Shown here: positions 30,001 to 39,800 of the stretch, piece after piece
Layout: each line of letters opens with the position of its first letter
Position numbering within the stretch: the first letter of the stretch is position 1
Assembly (NCBI GenBank): GCA_903813345.2
Contig: CAIIXF020000005.1
Location: 17,799,375 to 17,863,374, forward strand
Direction of reading: 5' to 3'
Origin: Owenia fusiformis
Taxonomy: Eukaryota > Annelida > Polychaeta > Sabellida > Oweniidae
DNA length: 64,000 nucleotides
Position numbers and translations under genes: made by a program
The notes under the pieces: generated by a model
Database searches by the model: none
The model's input: only the letters and a program-made list of their open reading frames with translations
Told to the model about the DNA's origin: nothing

Positions 30001-32286
30001 CCTTGTTTATATAACTCATAAGTGAGACAATATTTTACAATGTGTTGTATGTTGTAGCTACTGCTATTGTAAAGTGTTTCCGTAACTTAACTAACTCCTA
30101 TTGTAAACCTTTACTTATAATAACTTATTGCTATCTGTTTTCATAAACTGTTTTTATGACTTAACTTAATGCTATTGTAAACTGTTTTCCTTAACTTGTC
30201 TATATTGTCAACTGTTGAATATAGTCGTAAATGCTATTGTCTTCTTTGACTATAACTATAAGAACTTTGCAAATTGTTTTCTATTGTATGTTTATTGTAT
30301 GTTTGCTATTGTATCTAGTCAGTGGATTACTTAGAGGTGTGTCTTCACTTTAAATGACACTGTTTAACTCACAAGGACTGACATATAGATGGCAGTGAGG
30401 GAAGATATTCATATTCAAATCCCCATGGCAGTGTTTCAAAATAGACACTGTGGGGGCCAAATGAAAAATGTCCAAAATCTGGAGAAAATATTCAGAATTT
30501 GTATGTGATGACATATTGTGGGTGGTGTTCATGGTTGGTATTCAGTGTACAGTGGTCATTCTTTGGCATCTGTAACAAATGGCAAGCGGTGAAATTTAGT
30601 GTGTTAATAATGCCTTGTTTTCACTATTGACGTGTTCAATATTTGTAAAAATGTTTCAGAGATCATGAAATATTTGAAGAAATAGTTTTGAATTAAAAGT
30701 TGGATGGAAGCCTGCCACAGTGGTATGTTGAAGATGAGCACTGCCATGGAGTATGATAAATAGAAAGAACATTACAGCCATCTTTATGTCAACCTATTGC
30801 ATATGGTTACCACTTTCATAATCATGAACACCATTGCCAATTACTATTGGCCAGAAGTCATAAACGTCTTAAAAATCTTGATCAACATTTGCATGTATTT
30901 CGATCTGCAATACTTTTTTACACTGGAATTTAACACACATCTAACACATCTTTTAACTTTCGAAATATCTGCACATGTTTATTCATGAGCAAAACATTCA
31001 CATTTTGCTATGGTTTCTATTTCCACTTTATTATGACGTCACTTGTGACTTATTGTTACTGTAGATTTTTACATATTTGTAACCAATTACAATAACTTAC
31101 CAGGAGGCGACATTTTGTTAATGCCTTTTTATATGTACTTTAGATTGGCACATATCTGTATTTATATACCTCATCTGCAAACCTCTTATCTATTTGAATA
31201 TCATTTTGGATGTTTATAGGTCTCACATTTCAAGAAGTCCCTATGCACATCAAATTTAAGACAATTTTACATTTCTATTATGGTACCACAAAGAAGTGGC
31301 AACATATTTCAACAGCCAACTGTAACATTTGTAACAGATGCATTTGGCAACTGTGACAAATTGTTACCCTTTTTATTAACCATTTGCAATAACTTACCAG
31401 GAGGCGACATTTTGTTAATGCCTTTTTATATGTACTTTAGATTGGCACATATCTGTATTTATATACCTCATCTGCAAACCTCTTTACTATTTGAATATCA
31501 TTTTGGATGTTTATAGGTCTCACATTTCAAGAAGTCCCTATGCACATCAAATTTAAGACAATTTTACATTTCTATTATGGTACCACCAAGAAGTGGCAAC
31601 ATATTTCAACAGCCAACTGTAACATTTGTAACAGATGCATTTGGCAACTGTGACAAATTGTTACTCTTTTTAACCGTTTGCAATAACTAACCAGTTGGTA
31701 TTACTTTGCTTGCTTAAAAATTTTTAAATAATATAAAAATACAAATGAATTTAAAGGGGCAACAAGGACTGTAGAGACAAAATTCGATTTTTTTTATTTT
31801 TTTCTGAGCTATCAGGTCAATATTTGGCTTAACACCTTCTTTGTCATACCTATTTTCTTAAAATGTAATTTATAAACTATCAATTTCAGCATTAAGAAGT
31901 GTAAATTAAGTTCAAAGCTTCTATAAAGGAAGTCCCACTTATAGATTTTTAAGATCCACCACATTTCAAGAGGAATATCAGCTGAAATAATGTTCATCCA
32001 GGGGGTTTCTTTGTAGATAATGAAAATATATGTTAGTCTTGATGAAATATCCAAACTCAAATATATTTTGACACTGGTCGATGATCGTTGAATGGTCCTC
32101 ATGCACTAATTGTTGCACCTTTAACTAAGACTGGTGCCTCATCTAAATCTTAATATGTAACTATTTATAAACTTTTATTTTCAGGAAAAAGACAAATGTT
32201 CAGCATCTCTGTCCACATCATCTCTAGTGACTTTATTCATCTTAACAACATTAACAGTGCTTCATAATTTACCAATCAATCGGTAG
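68..32286 (+). CDS. CACNA2D: Voltage-gated calcium channel alpha2/delta subunit, C-terminal 748 residues (5' end outside window)
   Basis: This is the auxiliary extracellular subunit that promotes surface trafficking of voltage-gated calcium channels. Twenty-two exons join with continuous phase: 68-154, 801-875, 1173-1364, 2199-2272, 2837-2910, 3166-3208, 3514-3605, 4102-4186, 8658-8741, 9071-9174, 16723-16889, 17149-17242, 17672-17805, 18521-18573, 19395-19453, 20539-20788, 21098-21138, 21649-21829, 24058-24108, 28315-28427, 28939-29030, 32185-32286. Family landmarks are [12 protein letters not shown] followed by [19 protein letters not shown] (Cache-type region after the VWA domain), [19 protein letters not shown], and the delta segment [14 protein letters not shown]. 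The last exon encodes a short hydrophobic tail after a cysteine, as in GPI-anchored alpha2/delta proteins. All junctions are GT-AG except 28428-28938 (AT-AC). The signal peptide and VWA domain must lie upstream. I could not decide the paralogue: some motifs resemble alpha2/delta-1 and others alpha2/delta-3. Short exons such as 21098-21138 rest on phase and splice signals only. Confidence 0.94.
155..4101 (+). other. Short introns among the first eight exons
   Basis: Introns of roughly 0.25-0.9 kb separate the first exons. They are AT-rich and I saw no other gene in them. The only recognisable content is the repeat copy that abuts the exon at 4102. Confidence 0.6.
3985..4101 (+). repeat. Dispersed repeat copy abutting the exon at 4102
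   Basis: A copy of a dispersed repeat with the landmarks ggtgttcggcatctgtaac, aacaaatgacaggtggtgac and aatgcctt. Related copies lie near 4690-4815, 23035-23105, 30530-30620, 31088-31700 and, reversed, 37855-37960. It ends within about 12 bases of the splice acceptor at 4101/4102. Confidence 0.6.
4465..4815 (+). repeat. Decayed repeat with tRNA-like head
   Basis: The segment begins with a tRNA-like stretch (ggatggctg, then B-box-like ggttcgagtc at about 4509-4518). It continues into the same dispersed family as 3985-4101 (ggatggtgtttggcag, ctataacaaatagcagg, aaatgccttgtt). It is probably a SINE or SINE-derived composite. Confidence 0.45.
6925..7110 (+). repeat. Dispersed repeat, copy 1 (second copy 17283-17425)
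   Basis: It contains the landmark ccgtagccagggggg and then a segment (aatcatgca..ttttcaccatt..gagcac..tctcaagtgat..cttggcaaatcctggct) that recurs diverged at 17283-17425 in another intron of the same gene. It is non-coding and probably an old transposon remnant. Confidence 0.55.
8035..8160 (-). repeat. SINE-like remnant with B-box-like sequence
   Basis: On the minus strand the segment reads GGTTCAACTCCCACTGGGG, resembling a tRNA B box and T arm, followed by a tail. The tail (gtgcttaatgtcgatgtgaaaaag on the plus strand) has diverged relatives at about 19600-19665 and 56455-56525. I infer a tRNA-derived SINE family. Confidence 0.45.
8370..8640 (+). repeat. Degenerate ~20-bp tandem repeat before the exon at 8658
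   Basis: About twelve imperfect copies of a unit resembling gttttattgttgagtaaaca run up to about 17 bases before the splice acceptor region. It is non-coding and T-rich. Confidence 0.6.
9150..10540 (+). repeat. 45-bp minisatellite, ~30 copies, made from an exon-intron junction
   Basis: The unit is 45 bp. Its first 25 bases are the last 25 bases of the alpha2/delta exon 9071-9174 (tctattactgtaccctatca then tgcag). Its other 20 bases are the first intron bases (gtaacccattcattcatttg). The array continues with few indels to about 10540. Almost every unit keeps CAG|GTAACC or TAG|GTAACC, so the 5' splice site is repeated about 30 times. Because 45 is a multiple of three, the exon frame stays open through about eight units, to 9527, encoding 15-residue repeats ([15 protein letters not shown]). 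Confidence 0.93.
10926..10931 (-). promoter_or_regulatory. Candidate polyadenylation signal of the antisense protease gene
   Basis: AATAAA on the minus strand (tttatt on plus), about 185 bases downstream of the stop codon at 11115. Confidence 0.4.
11115..16273 (-). CDS. Secreted VWA-trypsin-like serine protease with C-terminal VWA-like domain (complement factor B/C2-like)
   Basis: Nine exons join in phase into 757 residues: 16201-16273, 15685-15797, 14807-15174, 14427-14689, 14023-14188, 12898-13166, 12587-12762, 11935-12109, 11115-11785. A signal peptide ([14 protein letters not shown], hydrophobic) starts the protein. A VWA domain follows at about residues 27-185, with a degenerate MIDAS (D34-V-S36-C-E38) and ILFTDG. 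An S1 protease domain then starts after R276|ALLG; its triad is H324 (TAAHC), D365 (NDIAL) and S479 (GDSGGP). D473 in the S1 pocket predicts trypsin-like specificity. The VWA-then-S1 order is that of factor B/C2, but no CCP/sushi modules are present. Residues 552-720 look like a second, degenerate VWA domain split by a Thr/Pro/Lys-rich insert. The gene lies antisense inside an alpha2/delta intron. A role in humoral immunity is inferred. Confidence 0.9.
13487..13843. mobile_element. TTAA-target MITE, copy 1
   Basis: A 349-bp element (13491-13839) flanked by TTAA on both sides, with terminal inverted repeats aggagcaacaa / ttgttgcacct. A second copy with the same ends lies at 31751-32124. The TTAA target suggests a piggyBac- or Kolobok-type non-autonomous element. 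It sits in an intron of the antisense protease gene. Confidence 0.8.
17283..17425 (+). repeat. Dispersed repeat, copy 2 of the 6925-7110 family
   Basis: It shares aatcatgcagttttacacca, ttctgagcac, ttcaagtgat and cttggcaaatcct in the same order as the copy near 7000-7095, at lower identity. Confidence 0.5.
19130..19325 (+). repeat. Degenerate AT-rich tandem repeat
   Basis: Imperfect repeats of a motif like aatatgacttaccat / atatgacataccata lie within the alpha2/delta intron just before the exon at 19395. No coding potential is supported. Confidence 0.55.
19671..19835. mobile_element. Small MITE-like element with imperfect terminal inverted repeats
   Basis: The left end (ctgtaaaacctgactaagtg, then gaacacct) pairs imperfectly with the right end (aggtgttccactttacag, then atttcag). 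It contains repeated gtgttccact motifs. Related gtgttcac sequences occur near 61990-62150 and 62550-62705. A non-autonomous DNA transposon is likely. Confidence 0.5.
20841..20932 (+). repeat. Three copies of a 30-bp tandem repeat
   Basis: Three near-identical 30-bp units (landmark ccacatctggtacacatgct) lie about 50 bases after the donor at 20789. They are in an intron and have no evident function. Confidence 0.85.
21273..21536. mobile_element. 248-bp MITE with 8-bp target duplication, copy 1
   Basis: The element at 21281-21528 begins catcctcc and ends ggaggatg (inverted), and is flanked by the 8-bp direct duplication tcaacaag. A copy of about 245 bp with high identity lies at about 33927-34175. 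An 8-bp duplication is typical of hAT-type elements. It is intronic. Confidence 0.85.
21830..24057 (+). other. 2.2-kb alpha2/delta intron
   Basis: The sequence is mostly unique and AT-rich. It contains a short perfect inverted repeat (atgtcaccac / gtggtgacat, about 23024-23048) and a dispersed repeat at about 23035-23340 with the landmark ggggcggatccagg. I saw no further exon. Confidence 0.55.
23035..23340. repeat. Dispersed repeat (ggggcggatccagg type)
   Basis: The left part shares ttttttgtggacggtgtttggcag with the copy near 4705-4725. The right part carries the ggggcggatccagg landmark and is only weakly open on the minus strand. It is probably a transposon remnant. Confidence 0.4.
25045..25096. 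repeat. 18-bp perfect inverted repeat (hairpin)
   Basis: atttgctccgattcatca at 25045-25062 is perfectly complementary to 25079-25096. The 16-base spacer itself contains complementary cagtt and aactg. The whole could fold as a 52-nt hairpin in the pre-mRNA. Confidence 0.85.
25430..26300 (+). repeat. ~0.85-kb degenerate tandem repeat based on attgaaat
   Basis: Dozens of diverged copies of short motifs (attgaaatg, gttgaaatga, caaactcattgaaatgg, aatgatacaagcattgaaac) form a higher-order repeat of roughly 60-100 bases. It is intronic and non-coding. Confidence 0.8.
27390..27595. mobile_element. 206-bp hAT-like MITE, copy 1
   Basis: The ends cagtgatctccccag and ctggggtgatcactg form a terminal inverted repeat with one mismatch. 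It is nearly the same length, with the same type of ends, as 63406-63612. No clear target duplication is visible. Confidence 0.7.
28428..28938 (+). other. U12-type (minor spliceosome) AT-AC intron
   Basis: The exon ends at 28427 and the intron begins with ATATCCTTT, the exact minor-class AT-AC 5' consensus. At 28921-28929 lies TTCCTTAAC, the exact U12 branch-site consensus. The intron ends TCAC at 28938, about 10 bases after the branch adenosine. Joining 28427 to 28939 restores the alpha2/delta frame (split valine codon) and leads into [20 protein letters not shown]. No GT donor gives a good join. Confidence 0.88.
28450..28570. repeat. Imperfect ~45-bp fold-back inside the AT-AC intron
   Basis: The left arm (ggggagcag ... 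acgcagagtttgctaaacga) is complementary, with a few mismatches and one short insertion, to the right arm (tcgtatagcacagtctgcat ... ctgctccc). About 25 bases lie between the arms. It is probably a small fold-back or MITE remnant. Confidence 0.7.
31088..31700 (+). repeat. ~295-bp tandem duplication
   Basis: The unit starting aataacttaccaggaggcga at 31091 repeats at 31388 almost unchanged, and a third copy starts and decays at about 31682. The unit belongs to the same dispersed family as 3985-4101 (aggaggcgacattttgttaatgcc). Confidence 0.85.
31751..32124. mobile_element. TTAA-target MITE, copy 2
   Basis: The 366-bp element (31755-32120) has the same ends as copy 1 (aggggcaacaa / ttgttgcacct), with TTAA at both borders. 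It lies in the last alpha2/delta intron, just upstream of the terminal exon. Confidence 0.8.
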
Positions 32287-32827
32287 CAGACCGCTTTCCC
32301 ATATTTGGTATTAACGTGATAGCGAATCGCAGTGATACAACAAGGCTTTAATTGGCTGAAGGCTGTACTTCAGGAGATGGCCTGAGAGGGTTCTCCTGAA
32401 GGAAACCTTGGGAGAACATACAGATAGTAACTCCTATTCTCACTACAAGGAGAGTATGCCACTTTGCTACAAAGGTTTGGATTTGGAATTTGGAAAGTCC
32501 AAAGCTCTTTTGGAGCCCTATATGTGCAAATGGACTGACAGTGACTGTTCCTATTGTTTCATCATAGAAAGAACTTTGTGTTGCCCTGGTTATTAAAATC
32601 CATAAACTGGTTCTTAAAATCCATAAACTGGTTATTAAAATGCACAATAGCGATATATGATTAAAATTCCACAAAACCCACTGGAAGCAGAATCAAAAAG
32701 AAGAAACAACTCACGTCACTTGATACGAGTAGTACATATGTCTTGGAGATCAAACATTTCTAAAGCGATTTTATTGGAATATTTTCCAAAATATAAGTGT
32801 CCATTGCAAGGCAGTAAAGGCTTGTGG

Positions 32828-32833
32828 AATAAA
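32828..32833 (+). promoter_or_regulatory. Candidate polyadenylation signal of the alpha2/delta gene
   Basis: AATAAA about 540 bases after the stop codon at 32284-32286. Later sites are possible. Confidence 0.35.
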
Positions 32834-33926
32834 TTTATTGATAACAAGTGCCTGATGTTCTGATATTACAATTTTGGAGTCAGTCAGGTAGTAGATACAG
32901 TTATGTGTAATGTGTGTATATTTTGAGAAATATGTAAATATTTAACATATTACTGTAATTCTCATTTCTTTATACTTATGATGAATATGCTGGCTTATAC
33001 TTACATGATTTATACTTAAGCTTTGTTCTGTTATAAAGTTGTTTTTTGGTGCATAGAAGTGAATAATCAGCGAATGTAGCATCACACCTAAGATACTTAG
33101 CCATGAGAGCGAATGGATGTGACCTTGTATTACAAAAGAATTCTTAAAATGAGCAAATGAAACAAGCTCAATTTACAGTATTTTTTCTTGCAACACAAAA
33201 CTTAAAAAGTGGAGCATATTTAGTATTCACTTGTCCTATATGCATTTTGTGCAATACTTTCTTAATTATCAACTTCTACTTGAATTAGTGCAATACACGC
33301 TGTTTTATACAATTTAGTATTATTAGTTAAATTATAAGCAATACTTAATTATTCCATTAAAAGATTTTTTGCAATGTAAGTTATATTGTGAATCTTAGAT
33401 TTAGAGTAGAATATAACACACGATGGTGAAACTTCTCAATACTTGCTTTTAAATATTTGTACAATATACATCCTGTGAATTGGGATAGAAGGTAATTGAT
33501 ATTTCATAAACCAAAAATTAAAGAGGACATCAGAAATTAAATTATATCCATTTCAAAAGTAGGTATTGAGATTTTGTTCCTTTTGGAACCATCATGTAAT
33601 TAAGGTTGATGCTAGTCATATAGTACTCTGTATATAATCTATATATTTAGCATAGGCAAAGGTCGATAGAAAAGATAATACTGGATTCTTTTTGTGCTGC
33701 CATCTTTATATCGGCCCAGAACCTATGATATTTAGTGTGTCATTATTTTCAGAATGACACTAAAAATAAGTTATACCATTATTATCTTTTTATTAAAGCA
33801 ATTAGAAGGGATAGAGAATTTAAAATATTGGAAGCAGTTTTAGGATGCAGAAATGAATGTTCTTATAGCTAATGATTATCCGTTTACGATCAGAATTGTT
33901 GGAAAAAGCATGATATGGAATGATGT

Positions 33927-34183
33927 CAACCTCCGATCACAGGGCTTCAAAATCCAGAATATATTCTTTCTTTTTACCCCCTGCGATAAGCAGTTAGCAG
34001 TTCCCCGATTAAGAACTCGCAATCTGATTGGCTGTCACAACACTGCGACAGAAATCATGTATAAGTCATTGCGCATAATAAGATCACGTGATTCAGTTTA
34101 ATCGGGCGCTTCCAAATTGGTTATAGCAGGGGGGAAGAAGGAAGTACGGATTCTGGACACCTGCTTAGGAGGATGGAATGATG
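33927..34183. mobile_element. ~245-bp MITE, copy 2 of the 21281 family
   Basis: The sequence from ctccgatcacagggcttcaa to acctgcttaggaggat matches 21284-21528 with scattered substitutions. The flanks share ggaatgatg on both sides, consistent with a target duplication. The left tip differs slightly from copy 1. Confidence 0.8.
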
Positions 34184-36654
34184 TGTGCGCAAAAAATATA
34201 GCAATATCCTGACAATTTTTTCAAAATGTAGTGTCAATTCATCTCTATCCCATCTACTCACTTTAATTGAGAAGATAATGAGGCACGTTGTAAATAGATG
34301 TATGTGTACACATATTACATACTTATGAATGTATTTGAAGGCAGAATATGCGCTGCCAGTTTTAAATTTCATTCCATTGTTTTTTATATATGGTTGTATA
34401 TAATATATATATAAAATACATGATTATTAATGTATATTTGGATTACAGTATCTTTATGGCGTGCTATTATATTTAAGGATATTTGTTATGGGTTATTTAA
34501 TTAGAAGCTAATGTCATGGAGATCGTGTTTTCAATTGCAAATTTTAGTAAAATAGAGGGGAATCAGCAAGAAATAAAGTATACAGGCATGTAGTGCAATT
34601 TCTAAATTATATAGAAATGCTATAACAACAGATGCTTAATTCAAAATTTAGAGGAAATGTGTGGAGAAGTAGATGTGTGATTAATATCACCAGCCATTTT
34701 CATATGGGTCAGGCTGGAGCCAAGGCAGTCTGGATAATGTGCAGTTTGGTGCAGATGAATTGAAACTGGAGAATTTCAATAGAAATAAACAATGGATGTT
34801 TACCTTGGTGGTTTTGAAAACCGCTTTTGCTGAATGTAGTTTTCATGGCTATGTCCATGAGGCTCTGTATATTTGTTTGTGTGATTGTTATAGGAGTATA
34901 TACTGTGTTTAAAGTACGTTATGTATGTTACATTGGATTTTTATTTTCATATATGTTGTAGAATTAATTTCAACATTTTACTATTGTCTGATGGTGAAGT
35001 AATATATTCATATATGTTAATATATATATCAGTATACATTGCAGTCTAGAACACAGCTCTGAGAAAATTAAGTCAATTTGATATATGAGTCTGAAGTGAA
35101 AATAAATTGAGTATAGTACAGTTTTTTGAGGCTGTGACCAGACTGTATATAATGTATAGGGTGAGCCATTGATCATTTTATGTACACAGGCAAATTCAAG
35201 AGTATTCTGTTTATTCAGAGTTCCAAAGTTAGTGTTACATTTTTTTGTCAACCTGTATAACCCTTTAGGTTCTGACTTCTGTACATTTACTCTATAAATA
35301 TGAAATAATGAACTTACATGTATTATGAATCAATCAATTTACTACTTGATTATGAAGAAACATTTCGTAGATTGCATCAAGATATATGATATTTATTTCC
35401 AAGACCACTTGATATTAAAACTTTGCATAAAGTAACAAAAGAATCATGAAAAGGACATTGGTACTTTAATTAATTTGGAAAGTTTTATTCGAGCAATATT
35501 TACACACAAACTAATTATACAGGAAGTGAATTACAATCCACAACTGATTTGCCATCTCTGTGAGTCTTTGTCCCCATTGGAATGTTTATGAAATTCTAGT
35601 GTGTAAAATTCATTCCTTTAAAGGCCCCGTGTATAGTTTGAAAACATAGTCTAATCATTCAAACAACACTTTTTATGATGTGAAAGACATTTTTGAAAAG
35701 ATGTAACTTTTTAAAAAAAGTTATTCATCTTAGAATTGTTGAATTTCCTACCATTTTAGAAACAGATCATGAAACACAACACTTCACACCTATCTAGATT
35801 GAAAATTAGTTTTTATCATGTTTTAAATTTTACCATTAGATTCAATAAGAACTAACATTTTTAAATGCTCTTCTCTAAACCACTTTTCTGCGCTCATGAG
35901 ATAATTTCTTGCTAATTTTTCAACCAATTTTCTAATTATTGCTTGAACAAAATAAGTCCTTCAAAATCTACTTTTTGAAATTAAATTGAAAAGTTCCACA
36001 TAACACATTTTGATGACATTAGGCAATAGTATAAAATAAGGCAAAATGGTTTAAACTTTATATAGGGCCTTTTATTGTAATGTACAATGTTTCATTACTT
36101 TGAAACAATCATTATATTTGGTTAGGGGTCGGCTCAACAAATCATCATCCATCAAAAAACATATTTTGTCTTGATTTACTGTTGATTTGCATTTGAAAAT
36201 TATCTTCAAAAAAACATTCCAAAAACTTGTACAATTATGTTTTTTGATGGAAGTTGATGTTTTGACCTGATCCCTTCAGTTGCAGAGCAACATAGATAAT
36301 GTTAAAATTACATGCTCAATAAATAAAATATATATTAAGAATATGAATCTTCTGTTTTTGTTCCATAAAAGTTCATATATAAACACCAGGCCAACTTAAG
36401 GCAGGTATCATAAAACTCATGTCTGTACCTCAATTTTTTCATATACCCTGATCAATATAGCAAGAACCTCATTTCAAAGGGCAACATAGTGAAATCTTGG
36501 CCCACTATGGTGCCCTCTGATATGAGGTTATTACCTTTTTTGTACTTTTATAACCTATCGAAAACTAAGTACAAACTCTGATAATTACTACTATGGCCCT
36601 ACTACATGGAACCCAAAACTTTCTTAACCATTGTAAAGTTTTGGATCTACATGA

Positions 36655-36840
36655 TTAAAACTGACACATCAAAATATGAGAGGTTGAAATTGACGCATCA
36701 AAATATGAGACACTGAAAGTAACATCTCAAAATATAAGAGGTTTAAACTGAAAATTCAAGAGATGAGGACTTGAACAGACACCTCAAAATATGAGAGGTT
36801 GAAACTGACATCTCAAAATATGAGAGGTTGAACTTTCGAC
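36655..36840 (+). repeat. ~30-bp degenerate tandem repeat
   Basis: About six copies of a motif like catcaaaatatgagaggttg followed by aaactga lie just downstream of the ASB stop, probably within its 3' UTR. Confidence 0.7.
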
Positions 36841-36879
36841 AGAAAATTCATGGAAGAATACATGTGAATAATAATTGGT

Positions 36880-39800
36880 TCAAGAATCGAAAGCAATGCC
36901 TTTTTGATTCTCTCTAAAGGTAATGAAGTCTTGTAAAAGTCTAGGCAATGGCAATCTATCGACTAATTTTTCTAAGGAGCTGTTGGGTGATGACTTGCTG
37001 CGGTAATTTATTAATGTCCTCCGTACAGTTATACGGCAGCAACTACGTAACGACTTTGGGGTCTGGAGAAGTTCTTTAGTTGAATTGACCACACTATTGA
37101 GTTGAGATAATGGCGTGATTGAGCCATGTGCTCCTACGTAAACGCCATCTATCATCCTCGCGATCCATGACTCATAGGAAACGTAACAGCATTCAAGAAG
37201 CACTTTAATGTTATCAAAGTCACCCTTTGCAAGTAGGGAATACAGAAGGTGGTTACAATAATGATCCTTATAGTAATTATAACCACTGTCTTTATCAATA
37301 CGACAGCCTGCGATGAGTAACAGTGGTACAATATCAAGCTGCTGATACGTCACTGCGTAATCTAACGGAGTTAAGAGCTCTTCATTTACACAATCGAGAC
37401 TGCAGCCAGCTGAAAAACACACAGAAATACAAAGTTATTCAAATCATCATTACAGGTTTGAAATGATTTATGGCAGTCATTTAGCTACTGATTCAGCCTG
37501 GTAAATACATTGACTGATGATTAACACGCAGACATATCAATTTTTTGTACCTTCTTTGCATGGACATAATTGGTTCCCACCCTCAATCACTACATACTTT
37601 GGAGTTCCGAAGCTTGGTGAAGTAAACATCGATGATTGTAAGCACTTATTAGAATATCACAATTATGTTTAACCTTTACCTTTAATGAGAAGCTGCACTG
37701 CCGCAGGACAACCTGCAAATACTGCTTCAAATAATGGGGTTGCTTCTTCACAGTCTTTGTGATCCACCTCAGCCCCAGCTTCAAGTAAACAGTCCACTAC
37801 ATCTGAATAACAAAGAAAATTATTTTTTAGATAAGCAATTAATACAAGGCATTAACACACAAAATGTCACCACCTGCCATTTGTTACAGACACTGAATGC
37901 CAAACACCAACTGCTGAACACTGCATAAAAATATGTAACCTTTTGGTAGTGACATAACAATATGCCTCCTTCAATATAAGTGGGTTTCTGTGACTTCAAA
38001 TATAGATCCATTGCTAGATGAAAAAATTATCTTATAGTAAACCAGTATATTGAGTAAAACACATAAAAAAATATATTTTAAGGATGTATGGAACCTATGT
38101 ATCACATCACCCCATAGTTCTACCCCTAAAGATAGATTATACTAGTATACTAAATACCCCCTCTCCCCACCAGTGAGCTTACCAGACTGTTTCGTCCTAC
38201 ATGCAAGATGAAGTGCAGTCTTTCCATACTCATTAGTGCTGTTAACGTCCACCCCATGGCTTATCAACAACCTTATTTTGGCCAACGAATCCTGAAATAT
38301 ATTCATGTTTCATATAGAGTACATACACATATATTTGTATCGCCTACTTTGATGTGTTGTAGAAAAATATCGCCTACTTTGATGTGTTGTAGAAAAATAT
38401 CAGCTACTGTAAATTACCTTTCCTTTAAAGGTTTTGTGTAGTTTGTTCTGATAACCATGAAGTTCTTTTGGAACTTTTTTGAGAATAAACTGTCTGCCTA
38501 TTGTTAATATTGTGTTAAGAAAAAAAGAGACACAATGGTTAGACACAAAACTGATCTATCAATTGAGATAAGAAAACCAATTATAAATCTGATTTGTGTT
38601 TTGTGTTACCGAACTATTACTGTTGAATAAATTTTAAAAATTAAAAACTTCTTACATGTTTTGATCTGACTGCACAATGCAATGGAGTAGATTCATTGTC
38701 TGTTCCATTATGCAGATTCACCTCCTGCCCAGCCTCAATCAGCAACAACCCTATAGCTGTACAGTTAGGGTGCTCTGGCCCTGGAAAGATAAAGTTATGG
38801 AAAGTGAATACGCATGATGAGAATTTAAATGTGAATTTCATTATTACAATTCCCAATTCTTAATTAATTAAATGAAATGGGTAATTCATTTTCCGATAAA
38901 TTATTAAATGAAACACAGAATAAATTGCCTTGTGAGAGTATTTTCTTTTCTGCCCTTTTCCAAATACTTTGTGAATTTATTTAAAACTAACTTTTAGAGG
39001 TCACACATATCTTTTATTAGCCACAATTCATACCAATGCATAGCATTCATCCTCGCATGTTTTTTGCCAAAAAATTAAGAAAATCGTTTCATAAATAAGC
39101 GAGAAATAAACTCATCAGTGCATTAAAATGGTTCCGAGAAAAATGCATTTCAAAATTTTAGTTCTCATAGAAACAAATGGTACAATCATATCTAAAACAT
39201 AATATATTCTTCCTTTTAACCTGGTTAGACAATCAACATTGGTTTATTATTGAAGTCTAGCATATTTAGAAAAGATTGACATCGAAAAAAAAATTTCAAT
39301 TTTGTTCAAAAAGTTTTTGCCACCTTAGTCAGTGTAGTGACATCACTAATGTTGCAAAATATTTTTGATATGCTAAAACATTGAAATGGCCCATTAAATA
39401 TGGCATTTTATTATTGAAATAGTGTGTCCTTTGTTCAAATCTTTGCATTGGTGTTAAAAAGATAATCTTTATTGAAATGCATTAAGAAATATTTGATGAT
39501 TAAAAAAATTCAACTTTTTTTGAAAAATGGTGGGAAATTCAAATATTTGAGAAATGAAATGCTCACAACGTTTTTTTCAAAAATCTCTAAAATAACTTTT
39601 TAAGTCATGACAAAAAGTAAATGAATGATATAAAAATATTTTCAAACTTAAGACAGGGACTTTAATGCAATTTTTCAGTTTTAGAATCAATTCAAAGTTA
39701 GCTGAAGGGATAAAGAAGAGTTGAGTAACTTTGGAAAATAAAAATGTAATATGTTATTTTTGTTCTCATCATTTCATTCATCAAAAACAGAATATAGAAT

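Larger units (their letters stand above)
29031..32184 (+). other. Last alpha2/delta intron, 3.2 kb
   Basis: It contains degenerate repeats around ctattgtaaactgttttc at about 30050-30310, a repeat-family copy at about 30530-30620, a ~295-bp tandem duplication at 31088-31700 and a TTAA MITE at 31751-32124. I saw no additional exon. Confidence 0.6.
32287..36879. other. Convergent intergenic region between alpha2/delta and ASB genes
   Basis: It holds the alpha2/delta 3' UTR (first AATAAA at 32828-32833), a MITE copy at about 33927-34175, unique AT-rich sequence, and a short tandem repeat at about 36655-36840 downstream of the ASB stop codon. I saw no gene here. Confidence 0.6.
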